Part shown: positions 26,608 through 35,324 of the stretch, one piece after another
Layout of the letters: each line of letters starts with the position of its first letter
Position numbering within the stretch: position 1 is the stretch's first letter
Source: Paenibacillus elgii NBRC 100335
GTDB lineage: Bacteria > Bacillota > Bacilli > Paenibacillales > NBRC-103111
DNA: 64,000 nt
Direction of reading: 5' to 3'
Assembly: GCF_004000865.1 (NCBI RefSeq)
Contig: NZ_BIMB01000020.1
Coordinates: 58,524-122,523 of the forward strand
Made by a program: the position numbers and the translations under genes
The notes under the pieces: generated by a model
What the model was told of the DNA's origin: nothing
The model's database searches: none
The model's input: only the letters and a program-made list of their open reading frames with translations

Positions 26608-27810
26608 ATGAGGCGTCAACCTGTGCGTCTTGCGATTGTCGGAGCGAATCGGGGGAGCGGCATTTCCCGGGTGCTTCAGTCATTTGAAGATCGCGTTCGA
26701 CTCACAGCGGTTTGCGATAAGAACGAAGAACTGCTGAAGCCATGGCAAGAACGATACCCGGACATTCGTACATACGGGGACTTCCAGCGGCTGCTTGAGG
26801 ACCCGGCCGTCGATGCCGTATATATCGCCAGCCCGATGCACCTTCACGCAAGGCAGTCTATCGAAGCGCTGCTTGCGGGGAAGCACGTATTAAGCGAGGT
26901 ACCGGCTGCGCGAACCTTGGAGGACGCGTGGGAGCTGGTGGAGACGGTCGAACGAACCGGGCTTCATTATATGATGGCGGAAAATTATTGCTTTTCGCGT
27001 TCGGCGCTAGCCGTCAAGTCGATGGCCGAACAGGGGCTGTTCGGGGAGATCACGTATATGGAAGGCGGCTACATCCACGACTGCCGCCATCTCGTTCATG
27101 CGCCGGACGGGTCCTTGACCTGGCGGGGCGAGCTGCATCGCGCCTTCAACGGAATGAATTATCCTACGCATTCGTTAGGCCCGGTCTCGCAATGGATCGG
27201 CTCAAGCCAACCGGGCGGAGACGAATTGAAGAGCATCGCCGTGTTCGTGTCCAAGGCGAGATCGCTGCAGCACTATTTTGACGAGCGCTACGGCAGCAGG
27301 CATCCGGGGGCCCGGGACGGCTATTGGCGCCAAGGTGATTCGGCGGTTGCGGTTGTGCAGACGAGGAAGGACGTGCTGATTGCGCTGCGCGTGGACTGGA
27401 CGTCTGCTAGGCCTCCGAATTCGACCCATTATGCGGTTCAGGGAACCGAGGGAGCTTATGTATCGGGACGTTACGAGGGCGAAGACGATCTTATCTGGCT
27501 GCATCGCCGGTCCCCCAAAGCGGAGGACGGCCAGCCTGTCACGTGGGAACCGCTTAAACGGTATCAGCCCGAGCTCGATCATCCGTTATGGAAGCGATGG
27601 GGGCATGAAGCGTCCCGGTTCCGGCACGGCGGCGGCGACTTTCTCGTTTTCGCGGAGTTTTTCTCGGCGATTGCCGAAGGCTGCGCTCCGGGCGTGGACG
27701 TGTACGATGCGGCGGCTTGGAGTTCCGTGTTTGCGTTGTCGATGGAATCCGTCGTTGCCGGCGGGAAGACGATCCCGTTTCCGGATTTTAGGCGGAGGAA
27801 TAGAGGATGA
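26608..27810 (+). CDS. Gfo/Idh/MocA-family oxidoreductase
   Basis: 400-residue NAD(P)-dependent oxidoreductase. The Rossmann domain (residues 5-125) has VRLAIVGANRGSGISRVL, AVCDKNEE and YIASPMHLHARQSIEALLAGKHVL. The usual catalytic E-K-P motif is replaced by E-V-P (SEVPAA), which occurs in a subset of the family and changes the expected general base. The C-terminal domain contains GGYIHDCRHLVH. ATG 26608 follows GGAGGTAGAAGGA. Its stop overlaps the start of the acetyltransferase. Probably oxidises or epimerises a sugar or inositol delivered by the importer. Confidence 0.85.
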   Translation: MRRQPVRLAIVGANRGSGISRVLQSFEDRVRLTAVCDKNEELLKPWQERYPDIRTYGDFQRLLEDPAVDAVYIASPMHLHARQSIEALLAGKHVLSEVPAARTLEDAWELVETVERTGLHYMMAENYCFSRSALAVKSMAEQGLFGEITYMEGGYIHDCRHLVHAPDGSLTWRGELHRAFNGMNYPTHSLGPVSQWIGSSQPGGDELKSIAVFVSKARSLQHYFDERYGSRHPGARDGYWRQGDSAVAVVQTRKDVLIALRVDWTSARPPNSTHYAVQGTEGAYVSGRYEGEDDLIWLHRRSPKAEDGQPVTWEPLKRYQPELDHPLWKRWGHEASRFRHGGGDFLVFAEFFSAIAEGCAPGVDVYDAAAWSSVFALSMESVVAGGKTIPFPDFRRRNRG

Positions 27811-28340
27811 GCATGGACAAGCCGTATCCTAAATTGGTCATGCGCAAAGAAAGCCTTGCGGATTTGCCCGCGTTCTCTTGTCCGGCAGGCTACACGATCC
27901 GCAGCTTTCAGCCGGGCGACGAAAGCCGTTGGGAATCGATCATTCGCCAATCGTTTGAACGAGAGATCGCGTTTGGACACAAAATCGGCGACCTACCTTA
28001 TTTTCAGCCGGAGCGGGTACTGTTTATATGTTCCGGCGATATTCCCGCAGCTACGGCGACCGCATGGGAAACGGAGCTTTCGGGCGAGCGCTGCGGCTAT
28101 TTGCATATGGTGGGTGCTCTTCCCGATCACTCCGGGCGGGGCCTCGGTTATGCGGCCAGCTTGGCGGCGCTGCACAGGATGAGAGCTGAGGGGCAGACCC
28201 AAGCGTTCCTGGAAACGGACGATTTCCGGCTTCCCGCCATCAAAATATATTTAAGACTGGGTTTTACCCCCGTGTATCTTCATGAACTTCATCGACCGAG
28301 GTGGGAGCGCGTCCTTCGGCTGGTCCGTCCGGCCGATTGA
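27807..28340 (+). CDS. GNAT-family N-acetyltransferase
   Basis: 177-residue acetyltransferase fold. The acetyl-CoA-binding segment LPDHSGRGLGYAASLAALHRMR (residues about 108-130) and the C-terminal LETDDFRLPAIKIYLRLGF match GNAT motifs A and B. ATG 27807 overlaps the preceding stop (ATGA), with GGCGGAGGAATAGAGG upstream. Substrate unknown; the coupling suggests it acts in the same pathway as the oxidoreductase. Confidence 0.85.
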   Translation: MSMDKPYPKLVMRKESLADLPAFSCPAGYTIRSFQPGDESRWESIIRQSFEREIAFGHKIGDLPYFQPERVLFICSGDIPAATATAWETELSGERCGYLHMVGALPDHSGRGLGYAASLAALHRMRAEGQTQAFLETDDFRLPAIKIYLRLGFTPVYLHELHRPRWERVLRLVRPAD

Positions 28341-28405
28341 TGCGCCGTCTTGCGGGAGCTTGAGCTTTAAAGGCTCTTTATTTCATAAACAGGAGGAGAA
28401 TAAAA

Positions 28406-29269
28406 ATGAAAGCTTTGAAGAAGGTTGGCCTGATCGCGGCCGGAACGATGCTGGTGTACTCTTTATCCTTTGCTGGAATGGCGTCTGCGGCAGCGAGGGG
28501 AGAAGAAGCGGCGGCTTCGGCCGTGACTGCGGGCACCGAGTCGTGGCGTCAGACGTCCAGCCAGACGTATTGGCTGCTTGACGCTTTCGAGCGCGGGCAG
28601 GGCGTGGCTACCGACGGCAATTCGTGGATTTTCAACTCGAATTACGGACTTCTCCGCACGAGTCTCGACGGCAATACCGTTCAAGCAAGAAACGGGCTGG
28701 CGATCCCGGACGAAATCTCCAAGCAAGGCGGGAACCACATCGGCGACATCAGTTATTACAACGGCAAAATCTACGCTCCGATCGAGGACGGCAGCAGCTA
28801 TCAGCATCCGTACATCGCCTTGTTCGACGCAAATACGCTGGATTACACGGGCACGGCCTACGCGCTGCCGTTGAACCTGCACAAGGGCGGCGTGCCGTGG
28901 GTGGCGGTGGATGCCGGGCGCGGCCAGGTTTACACGGCCGAGTGGAGCAACGCTTCCGTGCTGAACGTTTTCGACCTGAACGACATGCACCTGATCAAGA
29001 CCGTACCGCTCAGCCAAAGCATCGACCGTATTCAGGGCGCCGAAATGTATAACGGCTCGCTGTATGCGTCCAGCGACAACGGCACCCAATCCGTCTACCG
29101 CATCGATCCTGATACCGGCAGCGTGGCGGTGGCCTTCGACCGGAACCTGCCGAGCGGCTCGGAAGCGCAGGGCATCGCCGTTCTTCCGACTTCGGACGGC
29201 GCCGTTCTGCACATTCTGGACGTAGGCTCCGCCCGCATCAATGTCAACTTCCGCCATTACGCCAAGTAA
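28406..29269 (+). CDS. Secreted protein of unknown function, possible beta-propeller
   Basis: 287-residue exported protein. A signal peptide spans residues 1-28 (hydrophobic core then ASA-A). The mature part repeats short units such as GVATDGNSWIF, GDISYYNGKIYAP, YIALFDANTLDYTG, QVYTAEWSNASVLNVFDL, GAEMYNGSLYASS and SVYRIDPDTGS, spaced about 40-45 residues apart, which suggests a five- or six-bladed propeller. I do not recognise the family. It is encoded 65 bp downstream of the acetyltransferase and ends the transcription unit. AGGAGGAG precedes ATG 28406. Confidence 0.75.
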   Translation: MKALKKVGLIAAGTMLVYSLSFAGMASAAARGEEAAASAVTAGTESWRQTSSQTYWLLDAFERGQGVATDGNSWIFNSNYGLLRTSLDGNTVQARNGLAIPDEISKQGGNHIGDISYYNGKIYAPIEDGSSYQHPYIALFDANTLDYTGTAYALPLNLHKGGVPWVAVDAGRGQVYTAEWSNASVLNVFDLNDMHLIKTVPLSQSIDRIQGAEMYNGSLYASSDNGTQSVYRIDPDTGSVAVAFDRNLPSGSEAQGIAVLPTSDGAVLHILDVGSARINVNFRHYAK

Positions 29270-29292
29270 GACAAATCTCTTTGCAAAATACC

Positions 29293-29327
29293 GGGAAACG
29301 GCGCCATGCCGTTTCCCTTTCTTTTTT
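29293..29327 (+). terminator. Terminator after the secreted protein gene
   Basis: GGGAAACGGC and GCCGTTTCCC form a perfect 10-bp stem with loop GCCAT, followed by a T-rich tail. Confidence 0.92.
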
Positions 29328-29365
29328 GTACCGAGAGTTGCTTAGGATTTCGCGGAATTCATTCG

Positions 29366-29418
29366 TTGTGCCCCGGACGAATCTGTGATACACTCGGAAA
29401 GTAATTAAAGAACTTTAA
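29366..29418 (+). promoter_or_regulatory. Promoter and candidate ROK operator
   Basis: TTGTGC (29366-29371) and TACACT (29389-29394) are 17 bp apart. Just after the expected start point lies TTAAAG-AA-CTTTAA (29405-29418), an inverted repeat with perfect 6-bp arms. It could be the site for autorepression by the ROK protein encoded next. Confidence 0.5.
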
Positions 29419-29437
29419 TAAGTTGGCGGTGAATGCT

Positions 29438-30469
29438 ATGAAGCTTCCTTTCGTTCAGCCCAAAATGATGGGGGAAATGATTCGTCGGCAAATTCGTGCG
29501 GTGCTGTATCACGATTCGGTATCGACCACGGCCGAGCTTGCGCAGAAAACGGGCATCAGCTTTCCGACGATTAGCAAAACACTGGATGAAATGAACGATC
29601 AAGGAGAGGTTGTGTTAACGGGGCTGGGAGCATCCAGCGGAGGCCGGCGTCCAAAGCAATACCGGCTCAATGCCGATCATATGGCGGGACTCGCCGTAGC
29701 GCTCGAAAAGGATTATTCCTCCTATGCGCTCCTGAATTATGTGGGCGAGGTGATCGGGCGGGAGAAGCTTCCCGGCGTTTTGCACGACGGACCTGAGCGG
29801 TTGACCGAACAGATCGGAACCTTCGTGCAGCGTTATCCTCATTTGCGTGCTCTGACCTTGGGAGTCCCAGGTGCGGTCAATAACGGGCGGGTCTTCCATA
29901 TTCCCGATTACGAAAAGTTCAAGAACCTCGATTTCAAAGGCTTGTACGAGGAACGCTTTTCGCTCCAGGTTCAGGTGGAAAATGATATGAACGCCACCGT
30001 TCTCGGCTATCACGACCGCTCGGGAGACGACCCAAACCGCTCCCTTGTGTACCTGTATCTGGGGCAGAACGGTCCCGGCGCCGGGATTATGGTGAACGGC
30101 GACGTGGTAAGAGGGAGCAGCTTTTTTTCGGGCGAAGTTTCCTTTTTGCCGCTTTATGATTCGCACAATTTTTCCCAAGCGGTTCAAGAGCCGCCTTCCG
30201 CGCAGGACGGTACGGAGAGGCGTGAGAAGCTCATCGACGCGATGAGCCGTTTGGTCGCCGTGTTTACGGCCACCCTAAATCCGCATACCGTCCTTTTTTG
30301 CAGTACGGATATGACCGAACGCGATCTTGCCGATGTCCGGAAAGGAAGCGCGTGCTACGTTCCGGCAGATAACTTGCCGTCCCTTCTTGTCCGGGATTGG
30401 GAGGAAGATTACTTCCACGGGCTAAATCAACTTACGATCAGAACGATGCTGAGTCTCGGAATCGATTGA
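29438..30469 (+). CDS. ROK-family transcriptional regulator
   Basis: 343-residue NagC/XylR-type repressor. An N-terminal winged helix (about 10-70; TTAELAQKTGISFPTISKTLDEM) is fused to a ROK sugar-kinase-like domain with TLGVPGAV, VENDMNATVLG and GPGAGIMVNGDVVRG. The usual cysteine-rich zinc loop of ROK proteins is absent. ATG 29438 is favoured over an upstream TTG/GTG in the same frame. It is followed after 31 bp by an MFS transporter, presumably its target. Confidence 0.85.
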   Translation: MKLPFVQPKMMGEMIRRQIRAVLYHDSVSTTAELAQKTGISFPTISKTLDEMNDQGEVVLTGLGASSGGRRPKQYRLNADHMAGLAVALEKDYSSYALLNYVGEVIGREKLPGVLHDGPERLTEQIGTFVQRYPHLRALTLGVPGAVNNGRVFHIPDYEKFKNLDFKGLYEERFSLQVQVENDMNATVLGYHDRSGDDPNRSLVYLYLGQNGPGAGIMVNGDVVRGSSFFSGEVSFLPLYDSHNFSQAVQEPPSAQDGTERREKLIDAMSRLVAVFTATLNPHTVLFCSTDMTERDLADVRKGSACYVPADNLPSLLVRDWEEDYFHGLNQLTIRTMLSLGID

Positions 30470-30500
30470 TTGCGCAGCTGGCTTCAAAAGGAGAATTGGC

Positions 30501-31724
30501 ATGGAACATTCGCTAAGCAGCCGCCAAATTCAACGATGGCGCGTCGCCATTTATTTTATTTTTGCGCTGCCCGGTTTTGCGCTTGCCAGCTGGGTTTCGC
30601 GTACTCCCACGATCCGGGATTCGTTAGGCGCTACCACCGCCGAGATGGGATGGATTATTTTTGGCTTGGCCGTCGGTTCCATCGTCGGATTGTTAAGCGC
30701 AAGTCATCTTATTGCAAGCCGCGGAGGGCGCTTTGTCATGATGACCGGATTGGCGGTCAGCTCGGCAGGACTCGGAATCGTGTCACTGAGCGGAGTTTGG
30801 CTTAACGGCGGCATTGCGGTGTTTCTGGGACTGGCCGTCTTCGGCTTCGGGAACGGAATATGCGACGTGGCGATGAATGTCGAGGGGACGGCTGTTGAAC
30901 GCGCCGCTCAAAAATCGCTGCTGACCGGCTTTCATGCCGCATTCAGCGTGGGCAATCTGGTGGGAGCCGTTGCGGGCTCGGCAGCGGTTGGAGTCAGGCT
31001 GTCCGTCCTTGCTCATTTGTCGCTTGCCGCGGTTGTCGTGATTTTGTGCGCCGTCTATTTTTTCCGGTTCGTCCCTGCCGGAACCGGGCAAGAGCGTGCC
31101 GCGGAGTCGGGCGAACCGCCCATGACCGCGCGGGAGCGTATGGCCGTGTGGAAGGAGCCGCGCACGATTTTGATCGGGATCGTCGTCTTGGGAATGGCGT
31201 TTGCGGAAGGCTCGGCGAATGACTGGCTTCCGCTGGTCATCGTGGACGGTTATCATGTCTCCCCGGCAACGGGCTCGTTTGCCTTCGGCTTGTTCGTAGC
31301 CGCCATGACCATTTGCCGCGCGGCAGGCGGGATGCTGCTCGACCGGTTCGGCAGAGTCGCCGTCCTGCGGGCTTCCGCGCTATCCGCGATTGCGGGATTG
31401 CTCATCGTCATTTGGGGACAAAGCTTCACGGCTGCTGCCATCGGCGTTGTGCTGTGGGGCTTCGGCTCGGCGTTCGGATTTCCCGTAGGCTTGTCCGCCG
31501 CAGGAGACGATCCCCGCGGGGTCGCTGCGAGGGTGGGCGCCGTGTCGACGGCCGGGTACCTCGCCTTCCTTGTCGGTCCGCCGATCCTGGGGGTCATTGG
31601 CGATTCCATCGGCTTGCTTCGTGCTTTAATTATCGTGCTGATCGGCGTTGTGGTGGCCGGATTATTATGTCATGCCGCGAGGCCAATTGGAGCGCAGACA
31701 GAGGATACGAACTTTAAGGCTTAG
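30501..31724 (+). CDS. Major facilitator superfamily transporter
   Basis: 407-residue membrane protein with about 12 predicted transmembrane helices. The first half has ALPGFALASWVSRTPTIRDSLG and GFGNGICDVAMNVEGTAVE, typical of the YbjJ/FucP-like sugar-transporter branch. AAAGGAGAA precedes ATG 30501. It is encoded behind a ROK regulator, which suggests sugar or sugar-derivative uptake or efflux. A weak terminator-like stem (AGCCGTTCC/GGAGCGGTT then T-rich) lies at 31746-31780. Confidence 0.85.
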   Translation: MEHSLSSRQIQRWRVAIYFIFALPGFALASWVSRTPTIRDSLGATTAEMGWIIFGLAVGSIVGLLSASHLIASRGGRFVMMTGLAVSSAGLGIVSLSGVWLNGGIAVFLGLAVFGFGNGICDVAMNVEGTAVERAAQKSLLTGFHAAFSVGNLVGAVAGSAAVGVRLSVLAHLSLAAVVVILCAVYFFRFVPAGTGQERAAESGEPPMTARERMAVWKEPRTILIGIVVLGMAFAEGSANDWLPLVIVDGYHVSPATGSFAFGLFVAAMTICRAAGGMLLDRFGRVAVLRASALSAIAGLLIVIWGQSFTAAAIGVVLWGFGSAFGFPVGLSAAGDDPRGVAARVGAVSTAGYLAFLVGPPILGVIGDSIGLLRALIIVLIGVVVAGLLCHAARPIGAQTEDTNFKA

Positions 31725-31800
31725 AGCCGATGCGGAGATGATGCAGAGCCGTTCCTTCCGGGGAGCGGTTTTCTTTTTTTGCCGAACGGTATTGCTTTAT

Positions 31801-31858
31801 AATTTGACAGTAACTATCAAAAGACATGTATTATCATTATGATGTTAGTGTCAAATTA
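31801..31858 (+). promoter_or_regulatory. Promoter with paired TetR-type operators
   Basis: TTGACA (31804-31809) lies inside the imperfect 17-bp palindrome TTGACAGTAACTATCAA (31804-31820; half-sites differ at one base). A partner sequence GTTAGTGTCAAATT at 31844-31857 repeats the element in inverted orientation, so AATTTGACA-x-TAA is matched 12 of 13 by TTA-x-TGTCAAATT. A TATTAT -10 lies at 31829. The layout fits two dimers of the TetR protein at 33367. Confidence 0.55.
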
Positions 31859-31888
31859 ATCCGGTTATCTGAAAAAGGAGCTGCGGGC

Positions 31889-33343
31889 ATGAATAACGAT
31901 CCGAATTGGGGAAGAGCGCTGGTCATCGGGGGCAGTATGGCGGGAATGCTGGCTGCACGGGTGCTGGCGGAGCATTATGACGAGGTTCTCGTCGTGGACA
32001 AGGACGACTTTCCGGGCACGCCCGAAAACCGTCCCGGCACGCCTCAGGCGTATCATCCGCATCGGCTGCTGCCGCGCGGCAAGCTCATTCTGGAGAGCTT
32101 GTTCCCCGGTTGGCTGGACGATTTGCTGGCGCAAGGGGCTTTCCCGAAGGAGGGCAAGCGCATCCGGTCCGTCAGCGTTTATGGAACCCTTGAAGTGGTT
32201 GACCGAAAAGATGCGGGTGCCAGCCGGGCTTTGCTGGAATGGGTCGTTCGCGAGCGGCTCCAAGTGCTCCCCAATGTGCGTTTTGCAAACGGATGCGAAA
32301 CGACGGGCCTGCAGAGGGCTTCGGACGGCGCAACAGTTACAGGTGTGACGGTTCGGGAACGGGGCAAGACGGCGCAGTCCACGACGCTCGAAGCCGATCT
32401 GGTGCTGGACGCTAGCGGACGGTCCTCCAAGCTGGTAAAATGGCTTCAGGATCTCGGCTATCACGTGCCGGAACCGGAACGTCTGAAAGCCTCGCTCGGC
32501 TACAGCACGCGCTATTATAGAATCCCTCCGCACATTGCGGAGCAATGGAGCGTGGTCGTCACCGAAGGCGTTCCAGCCAAAGGGATCGGCACCGCCGTAT
32601 TCGGACCGGTTGAACAGGATATGGCCGAAGTCGTACTGTATTACGCGGGCGGGCAGCGTTACCCGACGACCGATGCCGGGCTATACGAACAGGAGCTGGC
32701 CGCACTGCTGGACCCTTCGATTGCCGAACTGCTGCAAAATTGCGAGCCTCTGGGGCCGCCGCGCGGGTATCGGGTGCCGGAATGCTTCCGACAGCGCTTC
32801 GAGCGGATGGAGCGGTGGCCGTCCGGGCTGCTTGTGATGGGGGACGCGCTTTGCAACTTCGACCCGATTTACGGCCAAGGGATCACCGTCGCTGCCATCG
32901 AAGCGGAATTGCTGGCCGCTCAACTGCGCGAACAGCGCACCCGGCCGAAGCCGTTCTTCGAGCGTGAAGCGCTCAGGCGAATGCAGGAGGCAATCGATCC
33001 CGCCTGGTGGCTCACGGCCGTTGCCGACCTGTGCTGGCCCGGTGTGGAATACACGGGATCCCATTCGCGGGAAGGAATCGCCTTCGCCCAAAAATATTTT
33101 GAACTGTACCGCAAGCAAGCTATCGGTAAGCGCGATATGGAATTATTCGGTAAATATATGATGATGAACGGCTTGCTCTTATCGCCGCGGGAATTATTGA
33201 ACGCGGAGGCGGTCCGCGCTGTGCTGGACGCCGATGGATCGGGCGAGGGAGAGCGGCTGTTAGCCGAATTCGCGATGAAGGATCGGGATCATCAGCTGGA
33301 GCAATTTCTGGAGCGGACCATCCCGGCGGGAAGCTATAAATAA
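31889..33343 (+). CDS. FAD-dependent monooxygenase/oxidoreductase
   Basis: 484-residue flavoprotein. The N-terminal dinucleotide motif is a variant (ALVIGGSMAGMLAARVLAEHYDEVLVVDKD), the second FAD motif is LVLDASGRSSKLVKWL and the third VMGDALCNFDPIYGQGITVAAIEAE. It resembles squalene-epoxidase/geranylgeranyl-reductase-like hydroxylases, which oxidise lipophilic or aromatic compounds, including some drugs. ATG 31889 follows AAAAAGGAG; the frame opens at 31826 inside the operator region. It is followed after 23 bp by a TetR regulator. The pair resembles arrangements common in Actinobacteria, so horizontal origin is possible. Confidence 0.82.
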   Translation: MNNDPNWGRALVIGGSMAGMLAARVLAEHYDEVLVVDKDDFPGTPENRPGTPQAYHPHRLLPRGKLILESLFPGWLDDLLAQGAFPKEGKRIRSVSVYGTLEVVDRKDAGASRALLEWVVRERLQVLPNVRFANGCETTGLQRASDGATVTGVTVRERGKTAQSTTLEADLVLDASGRSSKLVKWLQDLGYHVPEPERLKASLGYSTRYYRIPPHIAEQWSVVVTEGVPAKGIGTAVFGPVEQDMAEVVLYYAGGQRYPTTDAGLYEQELAALLDPSIAELLQNCEPLGPPRGYRVPECFRQRFERMERWPSGLLVMGDALCNFDPIYGQGITVAAIEAELLAAQLREQRTRPKPFFEREALRRMQEAIDPAWWLTAVADLCWPGVEYTGSHSREGIAFAQKYFELYRKQAIGKRDMELFGKYMMMNGLLLSPRELLNAEAVRAVLDADGSGEGERLLAEFAMKDRDHQLEQFLERTIPAGSYK

Positions 33344-33366
33344 AACAAGATCGGAGAGTGTGCAAG

Positions 33367-33953
33367 ATGCCACCGGATGATAAACGAACCATGGGGCTGC
33401 GCGAGCGCAAAAAAGCAAAGACCATGGCAGCGGTTCAAATGCACGCGCTGCGGCTGTTCCGAGAGCTGGGCTATAACGCTACGACGGTAGAGCAGATTGC
33501 GGAGGCAGCGGAGATTTCGCCCAGCACTTTTTTTCGGTATTTTCCCACCAAGGAGGACGTGCTGCTAAAAGACAATTACGATCCCGTTCTCGTTGACGCC
33601 TTTGAAGCTCAACCGTCAGATCTGAATCCTCTACAAGCCATGCGCGGGGCCATGGTTTCGGCGATTGCCAACATGTCTGCCGATGAGCTCGCCACGATGC
33701 GCGAACGAAATCAGCTCATCATGACGGTGCCGGAGCTGCGGGCCGCAGCGCTGAACAACCTGACCCAGACGATGCAGCTAATCGCGGAGCTGGCGGCCAA
33801 GCGCACCGGCCGGGAGCCGGACGATGCAGCTGTGCGAACCTTCGCCGGAGCGGTCATCGGCGTCAATATCTCGATGCGAAACATCCGGATGCGGACTTCG
33901 CTGAATTGCTGGACGAAGCGCTGAGCAAGCTGGAAGCGGGTTTGCCGTTGTAA
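33367..33953 (+). pseudogene. TetR-family regulator with a C-terminal frameshift
   Basis: TetR protein with an intact N-terminal helix-turn-helix (residues 25-65; TTVEQIAEAAEISPSTFFRYFPTKEDV). The reading frame from ATG 33367 ends at 33924 after 185 residues, with an unlikely tail (SMRNIRMRTSLNCW). The -1 frame from about 33876 reads AKHPDADFAELLDEALSKL then EAGLPL and stops at 33953, exactly the ending expected for this regulator subfamily. One base therefore seems missing near 33870-33878. About 20 residues of the ligand-binding helix bundle change. It may retain DNA binding but could have lost dimerisation or effector response; sequencing error is the alternative. Confidence 0.75.
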
Positions 33954-34014
33954 CTTCGGCGGGCGGGAGACCGTCGGAACGACGCAGCCTGCCGTGATGG
34001 CTGTTGCCGAAACG

Positions 34015-34036
34015 ACCGACCGGATGGTCGGTTTTT
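34015..34036 (+). terminator. Terminator after the TetR gene
   Basis: ACCGACC-GGAT-GGTCGGT followed by TTTTT, a compact 7-bp stem between convergent genes. Confidence 0.8.
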
Positions 34037-34074
34037 CGGAATGGCGCGGGAATTTCGGGCAGGCCCCGCCCGGT

Positions 34075-35226
34075 TTATGCGCTTTTTTTATTCGACCTAA
34101 ACGAATAAGAGATAGCGGCCAAGGCGGCCAATTCCATAACGCCGCCAATCCATGACAAATGCAGAACGGAGGAATACTCCGTCACCAGTCCTCCCAGACC
34201 GGCCCCTAAGGTCATCCCTATATTCATTAAGGCGGTATTGAAGCTTAAAACAATTTCCGGCGCTTGAGGCTTTAAAGAAATAAAATAAAATTGTTTTGCG
34301 GGAGTCGTTGTCCATGCGGCAGCTCCCCATATCATAAGAGTCAACAGCACCCCGATCGTAGAAGTTACTGTAAAGGTCAATAGGAACAAGGCCATCGCGT
34401 GAATGCTCAAGCTAATGGAAATGGTACGGACAGGTCCCCATTTATCGACGGCATACCCGCCAAAACGCGACCCGATCAAAGCAAACACGCCTAAAGTCAA
34501 AAGGGATATACTGACCATTTCGATCGAAAAACCGGCAAAGGCGCTCAACAGCGGAGCGATGTAAGCAAAAACCATCGTATACCCGAGAATCCAACATACG
34601 GTAGTGAGAAATCCGCTTATCAACCGCCTGTCGCGAATGAAAAGCAATTGATGCTTTAAAGGGATCGGTTTTTCTCCCTCCAGCCTTGGGATGAATCTCG
34701 CCAGCAGCAGGAGAACGATCAGCGTAACGGCGGCAAGCATGAGATAGATATAGCGCCAATCCATATAGGCGGCAACCAGCGTTCCGACAGGGACGCCCAA
34801 TATTAAAGAAACGCTAAATCCCGTAATGACCGTGGCCATCGCATTCCCCTGTTTGGCAGGTGGGGCGAGCCGGGCTGCGTAATTGGTGGCAATAACGATG
34901 TACAGTCCCCCGCTCATGGCCAATACAATTCGGGAAAACATCAGCAGGCCGAAATGAGAACTGAAAAAGGCAATCATGCTTCCAGCGATAAAAGTAACCA
35001 TAGAATAGAGCAACACTTTTTTTCTCTCGAACTTTGCCGTCAGCATCACCAATCCAAGAGCCCCTAACGCATACGATAAAGAATAGATCGTGACCAACTG
35101 TCCGGCCAATGAAATCGAAACCTGGAAATCTTTAGAGATGATTTCCAAAATGCCGGATACGACGAATTCTGCCGTCCCCGATACGAACGCGCCTAAAGCT
35201 AGCAAATAAATAGAAAATCGGTTCAT
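34075..35226 (-). CDS. MFS efflux-type transporter
   Basis: 383-residue DHA1-type major facilitator (AraJ/YdhP-like) with about 12 membrane helices. SLAGQLVTIYSLSYALGALGLVMLTAKFERKK, GRFGGYAVDKWGP-like loop (here SRFGGYAVDKWGPV) and MNIGMTLGAGLGGLV are typical. Such proteins export drugs, arabinose or purines. ATG 35226 is chosen because AAGGAG stands 9 nt upstream; the frame extends to 35250. It is divergent from a LysR regulator that probably controls it. Confidence 0.85.
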   Translation of the reverse strand: MNRFSIYLLALGAFVSGTAEFVVSGILEIISKDFQVSISLAGQLVTIYSLSYALGALGLVMLTAKFERKKVLLYSMVTFIAGSMIAFFSSHFGLLMFSRIVLAMSGGLYIVIATNYAARLAPPAKQGNAMATVITGFSVSLILGVPVGTLVAAYMDWRYIYLMLAAVTLIVLLLLARFIPRLEGEKPIPLKHQLLFIRDRRLISGFLTTVCWILGYTMVFAYIAPLLSAFAGFSIEMVSISLLTLGVFALIGSRFGGYAVDKWGPVRTISISLSIHAMALFLLTFTVTSTIGVLLTLMIWGAAAWTTTPAKQFYFISLKPQAPEIVLSFNTALMNIGMTLGAGLGGLVTEYSSVLHLSWIGGVMELAALAAISYSFRSNKKSA

Positions 35227-35324
35227 TCCTTTGCACTCCTTGTCAACCACGTTGCCCTTATTCTATATCGCGTGGTAACATGAGTAAAATTGTTATTTTT
35301 CATAAAGGGGATGAGTAAAAGCTC
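35227..35324. promoter_or_regulatory. Divergent MFS/LysR control region
   Basis: 98 bp between the two start codons, AT-rich, with ATGAGTAAAA repeated directly at 35280 and 35312 and T-N11-A-type symmetry around ATGAGTAAAATTGTTATTTTTCAT. This is the expected place for LysR binding, but no consensus is known for this protein. Confidence 0.35.
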
